The position numbers were made by a program, and so were the translations under genes. From Acetobacteraceae bacterium (GTDB lineage Bacteria; Pseudomonadota; Alphaproteobacteria; Acetobacterales; Acetobacteraceae), in NCBI GenBank assembly GCA_003164305.1, contig PLSZ01000333.1, positions 3,420 to 25,292 of the forward strand: 21,873 nucleotides of DNA. The letters run 5' to 3'. Below are positions 20,470-21,873 of the stretch, in pieces. The notes beneath the pieces are model-generated. The model was not told where the DNA came from. It was given only the letters and a program-made list of their open reading frames with translations, and did no database searches. Each line of letters opens with the position of its first letter. Position 1 is the stretch's first letter.

Positions 20470-21873
20470 TTACTCCGCCGGCGCCGGCCTCGCGTGGCGG
20501 CGCATGAATCCCAGCAGCAGCAGCGGCGGCACGATCGTCAGCATCATCAGGCGGTAATCGTTGTTGTAGGCGATGATCCTCGCCTGATGGTCGATCATCT
20601 GGTCCAGCAGCGCGGCGCCGTGGCGGGTCGCGGGGTCCAGCACGCGTGACACCTGATCGCCCATTTGCAGCGTCCGGTCGAACGGCGTGATGCCGGCGGC
20701 GATGTCGGCGTGGGTCGCCTGCACGCCTCTTGTCAGCGTGATGGAGGTCACCGACACGCCGATCGCCGAGCCGATGTTGCGCGACAGCGACTGCATCGCG
20801 GTGCCCTCGCCGCGCAGTTGCGGGGTCAGCGTGGTGTAGGCCATCACCGATAGCGGATTGAACACCAGGCCCATGGCGAAGCCTTGCAGCACCAGGGTCA
20901 ACATCATCTCGGATTCGGGAATGTCGGGCGTCCAGGTGCTCATCTGGAACAACGCGACGCCGAGGATCACCAGGCCGACGGCCATGATCTTGCGCTGGTC
21001 CACCATCATGCCCAGACGGCTCGCGAGGAACATCGAGGCCATGGTGCCGACGCCTCTTGGCGCCATGGCCCAACCGGCGGTGTCAACGGGATAGCCGGCG
21101 AGGTTTTGTAAATAAGGCGCCAGCAGAACGCCGGACGCGAGCATCACCGACGACACGCAGAACACCATCACCATGCCGGAACTGAAGTTGCGGTCGGTAA
21201 ACAAACCCAACGACAGGAACGGGCGGTCGGAGGTGATCATGTGGACGATGAACAGATAGAAGCCTGTCGCGGCGATCACCGCCTCGACCATGATTTCGCG
21301 GGACGAGAACCAGTCCAGTTCCTGGCCGCGATCCAGCATCAGTTGCAGCGCGCCGCAGCCGATCGCCAGCACCGCGAAGCCATACCAACTGAAGCGCAAA
21401 TTTGTCTGAGGCTGGGATTTCGGCATGAAGATCGCCAGCCCGATCATCGCCAGGATGCCGAACGGCAGGTTCACGTAAAACACGTAACGCCAATTGAAGG
21501 CGTCAGTGAGATAGCCTCCCAAGGTCGGGCCCATCACCGGCCCCATCGTCACCCCCATCGAGAAAATCGCCATCGCCTGGGCTCGCCGCGAGAACGGGTA
21601 GATGTCCAGCATGGTGGCCTGCGACAACGGCGCGATGGCCGCTCCACACATGCCCTGGAGCAGGCGGAACAGCACCAGTTGCTCCAGCGATTGCGCCGCG
21701 CCACAGGCCATCGAGGCGATGGTGAAGCCGGCGAGGCTGCCAATGAACAGTTTCTTGCGGCCGAAGCGCCGCGCCATCCAGCCGACCGGCGCGGTCATGA
21801 TCGCGGCGGCGATGACGTAAGAGGTCAGAACCCAGGTGATCTCATCCGAGGAGGCGGACATGCTGCCCTGCAT
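20470..21873 (-). CDS. DHA2 family (EmrB/QacA-type) drug-efflux MFS transporter, 5' end outside the window
   Basis: The visible 467 residues begin QGSMSASSDEITWVLTSYVIAAA; in EmrB-type pumps this segment follows the first membrane helix and an LPHIQG motif, so the terminal Met is internal and some 30-40 residues are missing beyond the right edge. GWMARRFGRKKLF is the loop 2-3 motif, and GVTMGPVMGPTLGGYLTD is the proline/glycine-rich antiporter motif C of the DHA2 group; the 14-helix length fits. It probably exports hydrophobic compounds by proton antiport, perhaps with an EmrA-like membrane fusion partner upstream. The 110-bp gap to the convergent MFS gene shows no obvious terminator. Confidence 0.92.
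   Translation of the reverse strand: MQGSMSASSDEITWVLTSYVIAAAIMTAPVGWMARRFGRKKLFIGSLAGFTIASMACGAAQSLEQLVLFRLLQGMCGAAIAPLSQATMLDIYPFSRRAQAMAIFSMGVTMGPVMGPTLGGYLTDAFNWRYVFYVNLPFGILAMIGLAIFMPKSQPQTNLRFSWYGFAVLAIGCGALQLMLDRGQELDWFSSREIMVEAVIAATGFYLFIVHMITSDRPFLSLGLFTDRNFSSGMVMVFCVSSVMLASGVLLAPYLQNLAGYPVDTAGWAMAPRGVGTMASMFLASRLGMMVDQRKIMAVGLVILGVALFQMSTWTPDIPESEMMLTLVLQGFAMGLVFNPLSVMAYTTLTPQLRGEGTAMQSLSRNIGSAIGVSVTSITLTRGVQATHADIAAGITPFDRTLQMGDQVSRVLDPATRHGAALLDQMIDHQARIIAYNNDYRLMMLTIVPPLLLLGFMRRHARPAPAE

Noticed and set aside
21873..21873. True start of the DHA2 pump at the terminal ATG
   Set aside because: The Met is followed by the QGS-SxxEITWV segment that comes after the first membrane helix in EmrB-type pumps, so the real start is outside the window.

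Overview
The window is GC-rich, densely packed chromosomal DNA from a proteobacterium, most likely an alphaproteobacterium of the Acetobacteraceae/Rhodospirillales type. The reasons are the high GC with strong third-position bias, the D,D-carboxypeptidase-then-thymidylate kinase gene order (common in alphaproteobacteria), the twin-arginine-like leaders, and the abundance of solo catabolic genes. The taxon is an inference; no rRNA or tRNA gene is visible to settle it.

Layout. 1-1062: 3' part of an MFS transporter, converging on a class III aminotransferase (1069-2442, minus). 2443-2735: an unusual non-coding/small-ORF region with a near-maximal Shine-Dalgarno sequence, a possible 21-codon ORF and two tetraloop hairpins. 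2736-4712: a plus-strand pair, 3-methyladenine DNA glycosylase I (tag) and an AbgB-like M20 amidohydrolase. 4704-7844: a tight minus-strand operon of Rieske oxygenase, luciferase-like monooxygenase (LLM) and metallo-beta-lactamase-fold hydrolase. 7961-9410: divergent plus-strand pair of an AtzH/HpxZ-like small protein and a second LLM enzyme. 9407-10876: minus-strand pair of a TfdA/TauD-type dioxygenase and a cysteine-free CMD-family protein. 10977-12652: plus-strand pair of a zinc alcohol dehydrogenase and a class II aldolase. 12653-12814: a palindrome and 22-bp tandem repeats. 12815-15610: a housekeeping minus-strand run of MltB-type transglycosylase, D,D-carboxypeptidase and tmk. 15674-16915 and 17014-18078: an orphan branched-chain-amino-acid-type binding protein divergent from a third LLM enzyme. 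18079-18437: a long palindrome. 18438-20359: a MarR regulator divergent from an MFS transporter. 20470-21873: 5'-truncated DHA2-family (EmrB-type) efflux pump.

How it fits together. Apart from tag and the cell-wall/tmk run, most of the genes have catabolic families: two oxygenase types acting on aromatic or carboxylated substrates, three flavin monooxygenases of different subfamilies, hydrolases for lactones and amides, a dehydrogenase-aldolase pair, an aminotransferase, uptake proteins and a regulator. This looks like an accessory degradation region for small organic or aromatic compounds, built from several independent two- and three-gene operons rather than one pathway operon. No ferredoxin reductase, ABC permease/ATPase or transposase is visible in the window, so several of these modules depend on partners elsewhere. 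The least explained pieces are the small-ORF element before tag, the three-gene Rieske-LLM-MBL operon and the 156-bp palindrome.
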